Notes under the pieces: generated by a model
Databases searched by the model: none
Told to the model about the DNA's origin: nothing
Seen by the model: the letters and a program-made list of their open reading frames with translations, nothing else
Program-made: the position numbers and the translations under genes
Source: Dalbergia cochinchinensis
Lineage: Eukaryota > Streptophyta > Magnoliopsida > Fabales > Fabaceae
DNA length: 64,000 bases
Direction: 5' to 3'
Assembly: GCA_031216125.1 (NCBI GenBank)
Contig: CM062374.1
Location: 744,001-808,000, forward strand
Shown: piece by piece, positions 45,688-58,017 of the stretch
Position numbering within the stretch: the stretch's first letter is position 1
How the letters are laid out: each line of letters opens with the position of its first letter

Positions 45688-45967
45688 ATTAAATGCATTT
45701 TACCTTGAACTATGCAATACACCCTGAACTTTTCAAATTGTACAAGAAAATCATCTACTTTTTAAATAGTGCAAAATTTTAAATCATATTAGGGTGTCGA
45801 GTTGCATACAATAAAATAATCAATGGGTTAATTGTACATACTTCATTAGTTGTCAAAATTATATTGAGAGATGTTTTACACAATTTGAAAAGTTAAGGGT
45901 GTCGCGATGCACATTTTGAAAAGTCAATGTGTAAATTGCACATGACCTCAGGTCAAATGCATTTATC
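45688..45967. mobile_element. MITE-like element with AAATGCATTT-type ends
   Basis: AAATGCATTTTACCTTGAAC at the left and the complement of GGTCAAATGCATTTATCC at the right form imperfect inverted ends. Internal blocks (CCTGAACTTTTCAAATTGTAC and GAAAAGTTAAGGGTGTC) are also inverted to each other. Confidence 0.45.
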
Positions 45968-46159
45968 CCGAAATTATATTATCAAGTAAATATTAGAAAT
46001 TTCTTGAGTGAGTACCACTTATAATAATCATTTGAGAGCTCTAACTTTTTTTTTTATTACAATTCACATTTTCTTGTTTCTTTTCATCTAATATTTTGTG
46101 TTCCTCACAATCTTTCATTATTGTCTCATAAGCTATTTGATAAATTTCAAATGAGTGTA

Positions 46160-46670
46160 GGTTGAAAATAGTACGAGAAAGGGGGTTGAATCGTGTTTTA
46201 CTCTTCTTTTTTATTTTTTGAAAATCTAAATAAAGTTTATTAAGTTTTTCACTTGAAAGTAGCGAAAATCTTTGTTAGTAAGGTTCAGAAAGTTACTTTC
46301 TGAACTAAGCAAAAAATGTTTACAATCATTTTTCAACAAATATATATCATAGATAACCCAAATATTGAAAGATAAAAGTTGAGGAGAGATAAAGAGATAT
46401 TACTCTATGATTTTTATACTAGTTTGGCCAATATTGTCTACATCTAGTTCTTAATAACCCTTTCTCAACGTAGAGAAAATTGGATAGTCTTTGGATAGCT
46501 TTCTCAAGCTATATCCAGTGAACAGTAGTTCTAATTTTCTCTCACTCCAATTAGTCTTTTTTATTAGCAGTAGTTCCAATTTACTCTCACTCCAAGTAGT
46601 CTTTTTACTAGTCTCTTTAAGTTAACCTCAAAATGATCACCCCCGGATCAGGGTACAAATATTTTGGTTT
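46160..46670. mobile_element. LTR-derived fragment
   Basis: The stretch resembles 50220-50640 in layout: TTTATACTAGTTTGGCCAAT against TTTATGCTGGTTTGACTAAC, then CTACATCTAGT-CT-AATAACC, then a block about serial 'tagtctttt-ctagtctcttt-aagttaacc'. It is therefore another copy of the same repeat family, truncated. Confidence 0.45.
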
Positions 46671-47469
46671 GGTTGGTGTCACGACCTGGTTTGGATCATG
46701 ACCGGCACGTGAGCAATCATATCCCCACATAAACTTTGTGATTGTTGCACTGTACAATATGCATATTTTATTTATAAAATATGTTTTAAATCATAAATCA
46801 AATCTAATATTAACCCTTAATAAGCATAAATAATATTTTCTCATGAATAAAATCTGAAACTGTAGCTATGATACATACTTCAAACTGTGTTGCTCATGTA
46901 CAAAAATAAACCATGAATATTATGATGTTTAAATGCAAAACGAATCATGGTAATAACAAAATGCAAAATATAAATCTATGGTTCTTGTCCGTCACATCAC
47001 TGGAGCACCCTACAATGACTAAAAGACTTCACTGCACGTAAAGCTCACCCAGACTGGAGATACCTAATGCTGAGGAGGAGGGGTGAGTTTTATCACAAAA
47101 CTCAATGAGTGGATCTTCACTTACAACCATATATGGGACATGAAGGAAATATACATAAGTGATAATAATGCAACATTCACAAAACATTTTTATTTGCTTT
47201 ACATAATACTTATCATCTTTATCTTCTCAAGAATTATAAAAGAGAACAAACTATCCATCTGTAGGTAGAGCTGTGCATGAGAAACGAGGTTGAATTATGC
47301 ATTGATCCTTTTTATGTTTTTTGAAACTTTTGAAAACAAATACTATCAAGTATAAAACTTGTAGTGCAGCGGAAACATAGTCAGTAGCTTCAAAAAATAG
47401 ATTTTTGAATCTCATTAAATAAAACGCTCATTATTAAAAGAGATAACACAAAAAAGAAAAGGATATATC

Positions 47470-48361
47470 TGTGAATGCTATCTTGTAGGTTTTGATGATG
47501 AAAATGAATTGACAAAGAACAGAAGCAAATGATATGGACTTCATGAAGATGAAAGCGCAAATGATCAAGTCCTTTGATTAGGATATTTTTAGAACTTAGA
47601 ATATTTGTCAAAAGGTTTCTCTTTAAGGTTATTTGGCCATCTTAAATATAATCATGTTTTGATCTATAGAGAATTTATTTTGAAACAATTCAAATGTTCT
47701 TTTTGAAGAAATTTGTTTTGATTTGTGAAAATACAAGTTTGTTTTGAAAGGAAATATTTCAAAGATGTTTTTGAAATTGTCTAAGAATGACTCGAAGTGT
47801 GTTAAACTTTCAATTCTCAAGTTCTGGAATTGATGTAATCGATTACAACATAGTGTAATCGATTACAATGCTGTTCTTGACCCCAGAACCTGAATTTTCA
47901 CACATGTAATCGATTACTGTGAATGCTATCTTGTAGGTTTTGATGATGAAAATAAATTAACAAAGAACAGAAGCAAATGATGTGGACTTCATGAAGATGA
48001 AATCGCAAATGATCAAGTCCTTTGGTTAGGATATTTTTAGAACTTAGATTATTTGTTAAAAGGTTTCTCTTTAAGGTTATTTGGCCATCTTAAATATAAT
48101 CATGTTTTGATCTATAGAGAATTTATTTTGAAACAATTCAAATGTTCCTCTTGAAGAAATTTGTTTTGATTTGTGAAAATACAAGTTTGTTTTGAAAGGA
48201 AATATTTCAAAGATGTTTTTGAAATTGTCTAAGAATGACTCGAAGTGTGTTAAACTTTCAATTCTCAAGTTCTGGAATTGATGTAATCGATTACCAAATA
48301 GTGTAATTGATTACAATTCTGTTCTTGACCCCAGAACCTGAATTTTCACACGTGTAATCGA
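47470..48361. repeat. 448-bp tandem duplication
   Basis: TGTGAATGCTATCTTGTAGG begins at 47470 and again at 47918. The two units are nearly identical, and both encode the same minus-strand frame (47629-47820 and 48077-48268), which differs by only a couple of residues and has no known domain. Confidence 0.9.
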
Positions 48362-49433
48362 TTACAACACTAATGTAATCGATTACCAGAGTGCAAATGT
48401 GACCAGCTTCAAAATCTATACATGAGTAATCGATTACTCATCATTTGTAATCGATTACCAGAAGGTGACCGTTGCCTATTTTCGAAAATTTGAACTGTGT
48501 AATCGATTACCAATATATGTAATCGATTACCAGACTCAAAAATGCACCAGAAGATGTGTTTTGAAGAGATACATCTCTTGGGGTTAATCCTTAACGGTCC
48601 ACATGAACTGTGTTCTATAAATATCATTGTTTAACATCTTTTAACACACAGAAAACATATTACAAAGATCATTTTGTACAATCATTCTCTTTCATCAATC
48701 TTCTTGATTAATACTTGGCCAAAAATTGTCTTATTCTTGAGAAACCTCATAGGGCTTCAATTTGTAACATCAACTCTATTCAGAGAGTGATTTCTTGTAA
48801 TACTTTTGTAAAGTTGTGCAAAAGGGTGAGGTATCCCTTTGTAAGAATAAGAGTGAGGCATCTCTTGGTTCTTAGAGACTCAAACACAAGGGTGAGGGAT
48901 CCCAAGGTGTAGGAGTGCTCTTGGTTGTAAAGGTTGAAGTAATAGTGGAACTCTCAAGTGGGTTACTTGAGAGAACTGGATGTAGGCCACAAGAGGTGAC
49001 CGAACCAGTATAAACGAAGTTTGCAATCCTTCTTCCCTTATCCTCTTAAGTCTGTTGCAAATTTACTGTTCATTATCCTGTCAAATCCTGTTCATAGATA
49101 TCATTGATTTCTCATATCTCTTGCATCTGTATACATCAAATTAAGTTTTTTAAGCAAGTTCTTCAAAATTAATTGAAAATTTAATTAGAGTGTGAAATTA
49201 AAGAAAAAGTTTTTGAACTCAATTCACCCCCCTCTTGAGTTCATTGAGGCCACTTGGATAACAATTACAACCCTAATGTAATCGATTACCAGAGTGCAAA
49301 TGTGACCAGCTTCGAAATCTATACATGTGTAATCGATTACTCATCAAGTGTAATCGATTACCAGAAGGTGACCCTTGCCTATTTTCAAAAAGTTGAACTA
49401 TGTAATCGATTACAATGTTGTGTAATCGATTAC
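47835..49433. repeat. Paired GTAATCGATTAC palindrome array 2
   Basis: Copies start at 47835, 47855, 47906, 48283, 48303, 48354, 48375, 48426, 48447, 48499, 48519, 49278, 49329, 49350, 49402 and 49422. Complete pairs are again 20-21 bp apart, and successive pairs within a unit are 71-73 bp apart. Sequence between pairs differs from pair to pair and from array 1. Confidence 0.85.
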
Positions 49434-50166
49434 CATGGTCTGAAACTTGCAAATGGGTGTGTTTTGAAGAGACACATCTCTTGAGACTAATCCACAACGG
49501 CTCACACAAATTGTTTTCTATAAATATCATTCCTTAACACATTTTAACACACAGAAAACATATTACAAAGATCATTTGTACAATCATTCTCTTTCATCAA
49601 TCTTCTTGATTAATACTTGGCCAAAATTGTCTTATTCTTGAGAAACCTCATAGGGCTTCCATTTGTAACATCAACTCTATTCAGAGAGTGATTTCTTGTA
49701 ATACCTTTTAAAAGTTGTGCAAAAGGGTGAGGTATCCCTTTGTAAGAACAAGAGTGAGACATCTCTTGGTTCTTAGAGACTCAAACACAAGGGTGAGGGA
49801 TCCCAAGGTGTAGGAGTGCTCTTGGTTGTAGAGGTTGAAGTAATAGTGGAACTCTCAAGTGGGTTACTTGAGAGAACTGGATGTAGGCCACAAGAGGTGA
49901 CCGAACCAGTATAAATGAAGTTTGCAATCCTTCTTCCCTTATCTCTTTAAGTTTGTTGCAAATTTACTTTTCATTATCTTGTCAAATCCTGTTCATAGAT
50001 ATCATTGATTTCTCATATCTCTTGCATCTGTATACATCAAATTAAGTTTTTAAGCAAATTCTTCAAAATTAATTGAAAATTTAATTAGAGTGTGAAATTA
50101 AAGAAAAAGTTTTTGAACTCAATTCACCCCCCCTCTTGAGTTCATTGAGGCCACTTGGATAACAAT
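48361..50166. repeat. 903-bp tandem duplication
   Basis: ATTACAACACTAATGTAATC at 48361 recurs as ATTACAACCCTAATGTAATC at 49264. Both units end in CCTCTTGAGTTCATTGAGGC and CACTTGGATAACAAT. They are highly similar throughout. The second unit lacks the 48499-type flank only by small changes. Confidence 0.9.
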
Positions 50167-51835
50167 ATCAAATTAAGAAGAAGTAAAAGATGCAACAAAG
50201 ACAAATAAAGGAGATCAGAGAAAGAGAGAAAAGACACAAAAAATTTTATGCTGGTTTGACTAACATGCCTACATCTAGTACTCAATAACCATTGAGGTTC
50301 CATTCAAAACAACTTTCTCAACCTGAGAAAGTAAAGTCGGATAGCCTTTACATTAGCCTTCCCAAGCTCTTACTTGTGCCAGCATACCAACTCAGAGACT
50401 GACACAAGTTGAGTATTCTTTTATAAGCCTCTTTAGGCTAAACCAAGTAGTATTATACTAGCCTCTCCAAGCTAATCCTTGTGTCAGCAGACTAACTTAG
50501 AAACTATCACAAGTTTAGTATTCTTTTACAAGCCTCTCTAAGCTAAACCGAGTAGTATTGTGCTAGCCTTTCCAAGCTAATATAAGTAGTATTGTACTAG
50601 CCTCTCCAAGCTAACCCATGTGTCGGCAACAACCTCTACTGTCGCGTTGCAAGTAGTTTTACAGTAGCTTCTCCAAGCTATCTCACAGAGATCACTACTG
50701 GATGGAGAATACAAAGGTTAAGTGTTTGGGTTGCCACTCAAACTAACCTACACTTCAGCTTCCTTGACATATACAAAAAAAAGTTCCTGGGAAAAACTTG
50801 AATGACTTCCTTCTTCTACTTCTTCCATAAGAAGAGCATAAATCTAACTAAGAATGTAGAAGAAAGATTTTCTTACACTTCTAGGATAAATCCGATTACA
50901 TGATAAAGATTGAATATTCTAGGAAGTGAGAAGAGATTTTTGTAGAGTTTCCTTTCTTGACTCTTCAAATCTCTCATCGGTCTTTAAGCATAACATCACC
51001 TTATATAGTGGTCTTTCTTTGTGACCATTGCCATAGATTAGTTCCTCAAGTGACACATGTTGATCATCAATTGTGTCTTGAAGGAAACAGCTAGAAGAGA
51101 CGTTGATAGATATATCACATCGATTGCAGAGGTCATTGTAAAGTTGAGTTTTCTTATCTTCCTTCAGAAACTACCTTTCTACTTTCTGAGCATGTTTTCT
51201 GAACTCCTCCTTCATAAAGCCAGGATGGTTGATCAATTAGGCAGAAGAGATGACGTATCAGTTTGAAACTGCGTTTGACTTGATTATTTGAAATTCAAAT
51301 TTCAAGTTTCCCTTCCTTTCTTGTAGCATTCTTTGCAGGTGAGCTTTTTGATGTACGAAATCAGTCCCTTGAAGAGTTTTACACTTTCTGATCTTCAATC
51401 AAATCTTCGTTGCTGATAATATCTTTGCGATTGTGATTATTGAAGATTAAGTAACACGTTACTCATTGGAGATGAGTTAATATCTTCATCTTGAATGTAC
51501 TTTTTGATGTCCCATGCTACTTTCTGAAGTCTCTGAACTTGGTTCCTTGTAGCATTGAAAACTTCTTCTCATCGTTAGCTATCAATTGCTTGGGTAATTT
51601 CACTTCTGTTTTACTTCAGATCTCATAACGTGAGATAAACATGTTCACACATGTATAGTGAAATATATTCTCATTTGAGCAAGCCTTGCTCTTGCTAAAC
51701 GACAGAAACCTGTTATAATCTTACAAGAAACTAAATAAAGACATCAGTCGTTCCTCAAAACATTTTCTTTGAATTGGCTTTGTTGTCAATCAAAATAAAT
51801 AAGTGCAAAAGGTTCTGGAGCTAACACAATCAATT
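50167..51835. repeat. Repeat-derived DNA with 'CCTCTCCAAGCTAA' tandem units
   Basis: Between 50370 and 50690 the block GCCTCTCCAAGCTAA followed by AGTAGTATT-TACTA recurs at least four times with variable spacing. The remainder has no gene; the frame at 51057-51266 has no known domain. Confidence 0.55.
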
Positions 51836-52800
51836 GTAAGGAGGGTGCTTAATCCCTGACGAACAAGAGCCTTTAAGTAGATAAGATCTTAATGTTCCTT
51901 GGCAAATCACGTCCATAATGGACTGATTTAACTCAAGGATAACTCGCTCCTGGTAGGCTTTTGTATACCAAGATTAACAGAATAATTATCGTTAACTTAC
52001 AGTTCTATTCCTCTAAGTAACTCCCTAATCTAAAACTAACTAAAGTCATAAAAGGGAAATTCTATGTTTCTAAGTTCAATATTTCTCAACTATTATATCA
52101 AACATAAAGCCTTAAGTTTCATTTCATCAATCATTGCAAATTCCAATTTGTCATAATCAAATCAATTCGTGAATTAAATCATATAAAATCTTCATAGAGC
52201 AAGTATGGTCCCATGCATTTTCTAAACTATAAATTTTCATGTATAGATTTAAATGAAGCATTTATAAACAAAGCACATTTTTCACATAATTCCTTATCAT
52301 GTGAAAACTAATTTTTCCAAATCTCTAAATACTCCATAATACTAGAAAATAATAATATAATGACCAAAACCCACTCACCCGGATGGGTAGGATGTGAAGC
52401 ATCAACACCACGAGGACTTCGGGGAGGGAGGATAACACCAATGTTTGCCATTGCAACCATAAAACTCATAAGATATCTATGAGTATTCCTAGATTGTTCG
52501 CAAACAACTCTAACAATATTTGAGGAGCATCCCTACTTGATAATAATGAGGGAAATAATAAAGCCTAACTCAAGATCATGAAAGAATGGAGAGAATGAAG
52601 ACATAACCTATCAACATGTACTCATCTTGAAGCTTGGAGATGATGGATTGAAGTGGATTTGAGAGGAAGAAAGAAAATGAGGGTTTCAGGTGTTTGGTTT
52701 TCGGTTTCTACTTCTGGAACCCGAGGAGGAAAGGTTTTAAAAGGGGATTGGGCCACAAGCGAAACGGTGTTGTTTTCTGATACTGTGCTGACACGGGGTA

Positions 52801-52932
52801 CTTGCAGCAATGAGTAAATCTTGCTGTAACGAGCCTATAATCATCATCACTTGCTGCAATGAGCTTGTACCACTAAACAGGCACAAAAGGGCTCACTAGT
52901 TCGCTGCAGTGAGGCATACTCGCTGCAACGAA
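52801..52932. repeat. Five near-palindromes GCTGCA-type near LTR end
   Basis: TTGCAGCAATGAG, TTGCTGTAACGAG, TTGCTGCAATGAG, TCGCTGCAGTGAG and TCGCTGCAACGAA lie at 52802, 52821, 52851, 52901 and 52920. The consensus CTCGCTGCAGCGAG is a perfect palindrome. They are 104-235 bases from the LTR end. Confidence 0.65.
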
Positions 52933-53036
52933 TATGCTCTGCATAATTTTGCAGAACCTGGGGCTGCAACTCAATTTCTGCATCCGAAGCTATACGAAAT
53001 CTGTCCACGGACATGTGTATCTTGGGTATTATAATA

Positions 53037-54340
53037 ATGTATAAACTAAAAATTTGAATGACTTCTTTCTAAATTTTTCCTAAAAAGAATATGTTATCTG
53101 ATGAAAACTAGAAAGAATATTTTTAGTAAAACTGATTACAAGATGCAATGATCTTTCAGAAAAAGGAAGGGGTTAGTGTTAAAGCATTCTTAGCAAAAAC
53201 CTTTTCATCAAAAGTTAACAGTCTCTTCTTATATGCAAAAGACATCTTTTTATTGTCTTCAAATTTGACTGTTGTCCTTTGATTTCACTTCCTCTTGACA
53301 CGTATTGATCTTCTTTTTGTGTCATATGAACCACCTTCTAAAAGACTAGATCGGTTATGACAAAGCTATTTTTGTAGGTGTAGAGACTGTTGTCAAATAT
53401 GGTTTATAAACTTTCTTCTTCTAGAAGATGAGACAATTAACTAAGTACAAAAGTAATGTCTCACTATCAGCGCTTTTTGGGAGTCGACTTAATTTGAATT
53501 TTCCCTCATTTTGTACAAAGTAAGCATGGTTTTTGAATACATATGTTTTCTAATGTACTTTCGTAGTTTTTGATCTTCTCCTTGATCTTTTTTGCTTTAG
53601 TCTAAGCTTGATAGAAATCTTTCTCAATTGAATAATAAAACTCATTTTTATAGCACATAGCATAAAGAGTAACTTAAAACAATTGCTACTTTAACTATCT
53701 TAGTTGTCAACTATGGTGGCTTATTCCACTCCTAAGTAATAGACTACTTTTCAAGACTGAGCTCATTCATATACATGATTATTGGATTTACTTTCTCCAA
53801 ATCTCACACAGACCTATTTCTAGCCAGATTTACTTTCCCTGACTCAATTCAAAAGTAGTCAAGTTTACTTTTCCTGATATATCGGGTTTACTTTTCCCGA
53901 TATATCGGGTTTACTTTCTCCAGCCCAAGAAAATATAATCTCATTCTTTCTTTTACATATATGCAATCGTAATAAGTATTCATATTTATATGTGTCTAAC
54001 ATCATCAATAGACTCACATAGCATAAATGAGATCAAATCATAATCATTCCATCATACTTTTAGCTAGTTTAATGTGTTGTCCTGATTTTTAGTTTCAAAG
54101 AAAATTATGGATCAACAACTAAACCTCATCAAAACAGAGCAACGTAAATTTTCAGAGTTAATTTATCATGTCTATGAGACTTTTTAAAAATTTCAAAGTA
54201 AAATAAGATCTCTAGCTATATTAACAAAATTCCACAAAGTAGGAGATCAGAAACTAATTATTTTCAGCCAACAGTCAAAGTTCCCAATTTTCTTACCATA
54301 TGAAATGAACATATAAAATCCAACAAAAATTCTGGGTTTG
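53037..54340. other. Repeat-derived AT-rich DNA, no gene
   Basis: A 23-bp tandem repeat GTTTACTTTTCCCGATATATCGG, about 2.5 copies, occurs at 53863-53925; each unit contains the palindrome CCGATATATCGG. No coding region is seen. Confidence 0.6.
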
Positions 54341-57300
54341 ACTTCAAGATGTCTAAAAATATGTAAAATTTTCAAGTCAAAATTCAATCATTTGGTATAG
54401 TAAAAAAATTAGACAAATTCAGTATTCTAGAATTGACTGATCAGGCAGAAACCTAGACAAGCTTGATTCTTGATTTTTTAAAAATAGTAAAAGTGGTCAA
54501 AATGACTCAAGAAAAATAATGGAGACACCTCAACATGTTAGCTTCATGACATAAAATTTTCAGCTCTAGATAACGTATCTAACTGGTTCAAAAAAATCAA
54601 GTATTTTCACTTGTTTGCTTAAAACCGAGAACTCCAGCAACATAGTTCACAACATATTTTGACAAAAAGGATTTTCTAGCATCATCCAATCACTCCTCCA
54701 ATTAGATACATCAATATCTATATATTATCAATCAATAAAACTAAAAATTTCAGAGTAAATTTTGAAAGAAAAGAGGCCTTCTTGGGTAATGATTAGTCAT
54801 TCTTCAAAATACACCTATTTATTGCTTCAAGAAACTCAAGGAAATAATTAGTCTTTCTTCGAAATATTTTTGCAAAATTGGTTTCTTCATCACTCAAAAC
54901 ATATAGCACTTGTGCTTTCTGAAGTGTTTTGGAGTTAACAAAGACTAAATTGGTCCCTATTCCCATCACTATTGTGGGTAATCTCGGCTCACATATGCCC
55001 ATTTTTGACTTTTTTTTTTTTGTCATCCATTGCCATTTACACCTTTTTAATAGGTTAAAGTATTTTATTTATAAAAACATAAAAATATATTTTCTAATTA
55101 ATAAAAATAATTAATAAATCTATTTTATGTGATTTCAATTACATCCCCTTTCCTTGTACACACTTTTAGTAAATCAAAATATTAATTTTAAAATATGTTA
55201 CAATTAATGTATTATAATTAGTAAAAAACTACATATAATCCTAATTTATACCATTTCAATTGTTGGAGTAGTATATCAATTACACAATTACTTTCAATAA
55301 AAAAAGTGATATAATTATTTAATTTTTTAAAATAATTAATACATAATTAGTAGTATTATCAAATAAGTGTAAATTGGGGGATTAATTTTTTTAATATGTT
55401 AATGTTAAAAATTAAAGTCTTGTTTTTCAAAAAAACTAATATGAAACAATTGTGGAATTGATAAGTTGGAATGTTTATGTTATAAAATATTAAATATGGT
55501 ATAGTGGGACGGATAGATATATATTTTTTTATGATTTTTAAAAACTCTATATTTGAAGTTAGAAATTCCCTTTCCCTGACCTCATCTTCGTTTAGAATTT
55601 CACCTCTTATTCTCATTTTCTTTTTCGTCACCGGGTCTCCATTCCCTATTCCTCGTGGAGATTTAAATCCCTACTAGTATTCACAGGTTTATTAAAAAAT
55701 CTTCAAAAAGCAAAAAAAATTTTAAATACTTTAAAATTCAAAACACAATTATCCATGATAACAAATACCACTAATGTAATATAATTTAAATTAAAAACAA
55801 AAATACATACATGATGCAAATTAAATCCAATAAAGATAATTAAAAATTAATATGGTGCTAAGATTTTCTTATTATCATTAACTATTATAATTATAATATT
55901 TTTTGGTAATGTAATTATAATAGCTTTGTTTTCTTTAATACTATAATTATACATAAAAAATTTTAATGGTATAATACATTCAATTATCATTTTGTATATA
56001 TTATTTGTTATCTGTTAAATAATTTTGATTGAACTATTTTGTTAAATAATTTTAATGAAGGGATATATGAAGGTATAATTGGAAAAATTATTAATAATTA
56101 GAAGGTAAATGAAATTCAAAACCTTTAAATATTAAGATTATGAAAATGGTAGAGCGTAATTTTCTTTATAAATGACACATGGAAACCTGTCCATATAATG
56201 AATCTTAACTATTACTATTATAGATAGATTATAGATTATATTAAATCATTTAAAAATATGTTAACTATGATATTAAGTTTTATTAAAATATCAAAACTAA
56301 TACAATATAGCATGTATTATTATATTTTTATTATCAATATCATTACAGTATAATGTGATAAATTTTATACATTATAATATTTTTTAATAAATTTTATATT
56401 ATAGTAATTAAATCTAACATGCAAAAATAAAATGATACGTAATTAATGTTATTTTTTAAAATTTTAATTTAAATTAGATAGTGATTGATTAATTAAAGAG
56501 TGACTGATTGATCATGTTTATGTGTTAATTTGTGGTATTAAATTTTTTATTATAATTCGTTGGCCATGATAATATTTGTTGTGATTTTAATTAATAAAAT
56601 AATTTTAAATTAATATAACTACTATGTCAATGATAATACAAATTCAAAGTTGACTCAATAATATCGATTTGACATCTCTTCTTTAAATTCATGCACCTAT
56701 TTGAAGCTATCATAGATTATGATTAAAAGATATATATTTTATTAATTTTTACAATATACTGTTATAAGGACTTAATTTTAATGCATTGTTAATGTAGAAA
56801 GATATTTTTCGGAGATATTCAATTATATAAAATTAAAGTATTCAATTGCTAATTACCATATTTAAATGTAATTTGAATATAATAAAATAAAAATAATATC
56901 ATATTTAAACCATATTGAAAACCCTAAAAAACCTCATGAATCCCATTTAAAATAAGTGAATAACTTCCATACTTAAAAATTTTCATATTAAAATTAAATG
57001 ATAATAGAGTATATGTGAGTTTATAAAAAATACTCAAGCAGTAAATAAAGAAAATTCTCTAAATTTAAATCAAAATAAATATATCATAGTAAATATTTTA
57101 TATTTTTAAATGTAAAAATATATTTCAAAGGGTAAACTAAATTATTTAAATCAATATTGAATTAATTCCAAAAGATTTTAATTTATTTATATTGATAGAC
57201 ATATTTTTCAAATAAAGTATACAATTTTAAAATATCCATATATTGTTTATGATTAACATCACTGGGATAGATTATATTAATTATAAATTGATGATTACAT

Positions 57301-57840
57301 ATTAATTGAAAATTATCATATAAGTTAATTTCAAATTATGTATTCATTGATAATATATAAATCACGTATTCCACATAGAACTATAATCCATTTGAAAGAA
57401 ACCATGATTATATATTAAACCAAATAATTTTTTGATAAATAAGCCAAATACTATAATTATAAAAAATAATTTGAAACATATTAGAACGAGAAAAAAAATA
57501 CTATTTCATAAATTTAAAATATAGAATAAAATTTGCAAAGCAACCTACAAACAAAATTTGCAAAGTGATATTATAGTATTTGATAATAGGTTTGAAATTG
57601 GGTTGTGAAGTAGAAATAAAATTATGATTAATAATTAATTATGATTGATATGATTGAAATTTATCAATTAAATGTAATGTATATAGATCGATGATTCAAA
57701 TTCTACATGAAAATTGTGGGCTCTAAATTACTCTATAAATGACACCTGTAAAAAAATTTCTCATAGGAGTTTAAAATATTAGTATTATAAATTATAAATA
57801 GATTATAGACTTGTTATCAATACATATTACAAAACTTATT
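54341..57840. repeat. Large direct duplication, copy 1
   Basis: From TTCAAGATGTCTAAAA (about 54342) the sequence is colinear with 58018 onward. Examples are ATAGTAAAAAAATTAGACAA, the block around GGGTAATGATT and TCATTCTTCAAAATA, the block around CACTATTGTGG, and the block around TCACC-CTTATT and TTTTTCGTC. The duplication is very AT-rich, has no recognisable gene, and contains only short frames such as 54793-55026 and 55359-55631. Confidence 0.85.
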
Positions 57841-58017
57841 CTTTTAGGGTAACAACTTTACGAGGACAATCTATCAGGGATTTCAAAAAGTTTGATGGGC
57901 AATCTCATTAAGTGTGCAAGCTCAAATCTAGGAGGAAGTGTCCGATGTTATGGCTCTTAGGTCACTCCAGGTTTTAATCTCGTCTAGCTCTTGAGGCTGT
58001 GTTGGAGAAAGCTTTAT
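57841..58017. other. Spacer between the duplication copies
   Basis: A 177-base segment of normal complexity and higher GC between two AT-rich copies. One plus-strand frame gives SDVMALRSLQVLISS, but other stops occur. I do not recognise a source. Confidence 0.4.

Larger units (their letters stand above)
47272..51835. mobile_element. Nested repeat insertion inside LTR family X copy 1
   Basis: Homology to the other family X copy stops near 47271 and resumes near 51836. The insertion contains a 448-bp and a 903-bp tandem duplication, the second palindrome array and a leucine/serine-codon-like 'CCTCTCCAAGCTAA' repeat. No pol domain was recognised, so it is non-autonomous or only the LTRs of an element remain. 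Small frames here are repeat translations. Confidence 0.5.
46674..53036 (-). mobile_element. LTR of family X, copy 1, split by nested insertion
   Basis: The left end is TGTCACGACC and the right end GGGTATTATA. Read on the minus strand the LTR starts with a degenerate TGTGATACCC and ends GGTCGTGACA. The parts 46674-47271 and 51836-53036 are colinear with 59640-61853: GGAGCACCCTACAATGAC, GAGGAGGGGTGAG, ACCAAGATTAACAGA, and a final TTTAAAAGGGGATTGGG block. The interval between them is a separate nested insertion. No internal coding region remains, so it is probably a solo LTR. Confidence 0.6.

Noticed and set aside
47629..48268. Pair of identical 63-residue proteins suggesting a duplicated gene
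   Set aside because: They are the same frame in the two units of a 448-bp tandem duplication of repeat DNA; no domain, no start context.
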